Positions 61,779 through 64,000 of a stretch of 64,000 nucleotides of DNA are shown here, in pieces (within the stretch, counting starts at the first letter, position 1; every line of letters starts with the position of its first letter). The notes below the pieces were generated by a model that did no database searches, had not been told where the DNA came from, and saw nothing but the letters and a program-made list of their open reading frames with translations. The stretch comes from Strigops habroptila (lineage: Eukaryota; Chordata; Aves; Psittaciformes; Psittacidae), in NCBI RefSeq assembly GCF_004027225.2, contig NC_044278.2, positions 3,906,001 to 3,970,000 of the forward strand, written 5' to 3'. The position numbers and the translations under genes are program-made.

Positions 61779-64000
61779 TCATTTCTCTCTTTCTCGAAGT
61801 ATCAGTACAGGTCTTGAAACATTTGAAACTTTTAAAGACCAAGTTAGTTTAATACCTATCTGAATGTTGTTTGAAAATGGTCTCAGGTATGTGCTGTCTT
61901 TCCTCAGATCAATGATTGACACATTTCTGTGCCAGAGTAACAGGCTGCTGGTGAAAATGCAGCACTTTTTCCATTTTAGCAACTGGATTCTCTTTGCAGT
62001 TTTGTGTTGGAAACCAGGAAGTGACACAGGCATCCCCAAAAATACAGAAGGTCAAAGAAGCATATCCAACAGAAGTGCAGAAAGAAGAGTGTGGTTCTTT
62101 GTTTTATTTTTGTCTTTTTTCTCCTGGGTGTACAGTGGCATGGTGACATGTGGTACCTGATATGTGGCAGGTAAAAATCTGGTATTCATCATCTTTGTTT
62201 ATTTTTATTTCTTTAAATGTATTTCTTTTTCAATTACACTTTCTGTTTTCGTTATAATGAAAGAAAAAAGCCATTTGCATAGAGTTCTGGTTTGCCCAAC
62301 ATAAGAAAGACATGGAGCTGTTGGAGCAAATCCAGAGGAGGGCCATGAGGATGATAAGGGGGCTGGAGCACTGCCCATATGAAGACAGGCTGAGAACATT
62401 GGGGCTGTTCAGCCTGGAGAAGAGAAGCTGCATGGAGACCTCAGAGCAGCCTTCCAATATCTGAAGGGGGACTACAAGGATGCTGGAGAGGAACTCTTTT
62501 GTTTGCTTTTGACAATCACAGTGCACGTGTATTGTGATTTGTATGATGCAAAGTGATAACTTTTCATAATTCCTTTGCCCTGAATGAAATGTTGGAGAGT
62601 AAGATTTAATAGAGGCAGAGGAAATAGAACTTTGACAGGGCGATGATGGTGCATGGGGAGAAAGCCCTCTGGAGAAGCATCACTGTGATACTTAGCCCTG
62701 GTTGAAAAGCATGGTTTCCATGCTCATGATTTTATTTTCCCCTTTAATTTGTATTTGGTGGAATCAGTCCAGTCACATGCAATGGGTCAGCATTTCCATT
62801 AACCTACAAATTCTGTGCAGACTGTGTCTGATGTGCTGAAACAAGGTGCTCAGGCCATGAGATAGGTCCCTTTCGTGATGCAGATACTTGGTAAAATGGG
62901 CTTTGCTGGAGGTTCCACAGCTCTTAACAGCCATGTGGACTACGGTTTGCCTGATTTCTTATTTCTGGGATGGCCCAAGAGCCAGTCCTGCTGCAACCTC
63001 TCAGAAAATTAGCTTACAGCATTGTAGTATGGCTTTGATCATCACTTGCTTACTGCCAGCAAAAAGCTGGGGTTATCAACCCACAGCTCAAGTGAGCCCA
63101 CATGTTGCAGGCATTAAAAGGCCTCAGCTGCCTAATTGTTATATCTTCCTTCTGCAATGAAGTTGGCCTTCATGCTTTTCGAGCTGTTTTGTATGATTAA
63201 TAAAACTTATTGGTCCAAAGAGAACAATGTGGCTAGCGCAGGTGATAGTGAGGAAGTCTGGGACATGAATAATGCTTCTCGGCAGAGCATAATAATTGAA
63301 CAAGCTCACTTAATTTTCTGCTTATCTTTTGTGTGCGTTATAATACTGGCACAAGGGGTAGATATTTTCACATAGAGAGTTGCTCCTTTTTTAATGGTCT
63401 GCAATTCACTGGAGCTTTTGACCACAGGAGTATGTATCACATCCAAGCTGCCAACAGGCGACAACGATTCTAGTGGGCCTCTCGGCTCTGCTAATATTAT
63501 TGTCTTTGAAAGGAAGAAGATAGGATTAGCCAAACAGTAGGGCCATGCATATGCTCAGAGAGGAAGGCCTTGGTGCTTGAGTAAGACACAGAGATCTGTG
63601 AATTGAATGATTTTGTATGGAAGCAGAGGGGAAAATAGGAAAGACTAGAGAAGGGGATTGACAGAGCAGAACAGTAAGGCTAAGGAAGCATGATGTTTGG
63701 TTGTCACAGCTTAATTCTTAATAATGTGATTTATTACTTTTTCCATTCATGCTGCCTGTCACTGGATACCTTAACTGCTGATCATGACTGGTGAAGGACA
63801 GGCTTTTGTCATACAGGAAGATCTTGGCATGGGCTTTGATGGGTTCCTCTCTTCCTGCCATCAACAAAGAACAGTGTGTGTCATGTTTCTTGGTCTTACG
63901 AGCTGCACACCAAAGGGCTAAAAGCCATGAGACACACACCTCAGGGCGCAAGGGAGAAGGAAGGGAAGGCCTGGCTGCTGGGGCAGAGTGGGCAGGGTGG
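61779..64000. other. Downstream flank of the CD200R1-like gene
   Basis: One CR1 fragment at 62275. Otherwise no gene or repeat recognised up to the window end. Confidence 0.6.
62275..62500 (+). mobile_element. CR1 LINE internal fragment, sense
   Basis: acatggagctgttggagcaa, cagaggagggccatgaggat, ggctgttcagcctggagaag, aagggggactacaaggatgc. Truncated at both ends; downstream of the CD200R1-like poly(A) signal. Confidence 0.9.

Noticed and set aside
1-64000. CRISPR arrays, operons, prophage or bacterial features
   Set aside because: None seen; the window is vertebrate nuclear DNA with spliced genes.

Overview
This is a eukaryotic, bird-like genomic window: split genes with GT-AG introns, no operons, many CR1 LINE fragments ending in the typical 'ATTCTATG'-like tail, and solo LTRs that resemble avian ERVL-type LTRs. 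The CR1 and LTR content suggests a neoavian bird. No species can be named from sequence alone.

Three protein-coding genes are supported exon by exon. (1) GPR89B (Golgi pH regulator, GPHR) lies on + from 2513 to 17931. Thirteen coding exons give 441 residues that match the family from about residue 15 to the C-terminus; the first coding exon lies upstream of the window. (2) PDZK1 (NHERF3, four PDZ domains) lies on - from 26389 down to 19718. Eight coding exons give 521 codons, including a short last exon that ends in a PDZ ligand (-TKL). The two genes converge, as they neighbour each other at human 1q21.1. (3) A CD200R1-like inhibitory receptor lies on + from 54302 to 61600. Six exons give a 290-residue protein: signal peptide, V-type and C2-type Ig domains, one membrane helix and a short tail with Y-x-N tyrosine motifs.

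Between PDZK1 and CD200R1 (26.4-54.3 kb) there is no intact gene that I can support. The interval holds CR1 copies on both strands, a decayed endogenous-retrovirus stretch (LTR piece, primer-site-like motif, integrase remnant) at 30.6-31.35 kb, and a decayed immunoglobulin-superfamily gene at 40.1-41.2 kb (good signal-peptide exon, then a broken Ig-domain exon). CD200R1 intron 3 carries a nested pair of solo LTRs, each with a 5-bp target-site duplication. The last 2.2 kb holds a CR1 fragment and nothing else recognisable.

The genes do not form one pathway. GPR89B acts in Golgi ion balance, PDZK1 is an apical-membrane scaffold for transporters and SR-BI, and CD200R1 is a myeloid inhibitory receptor. 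The most interesting items are the receptor tail without a visible NPxY motif, the broken Ig gene next to it, the easily missed PDZK1 last exon, and the nested LTRs.
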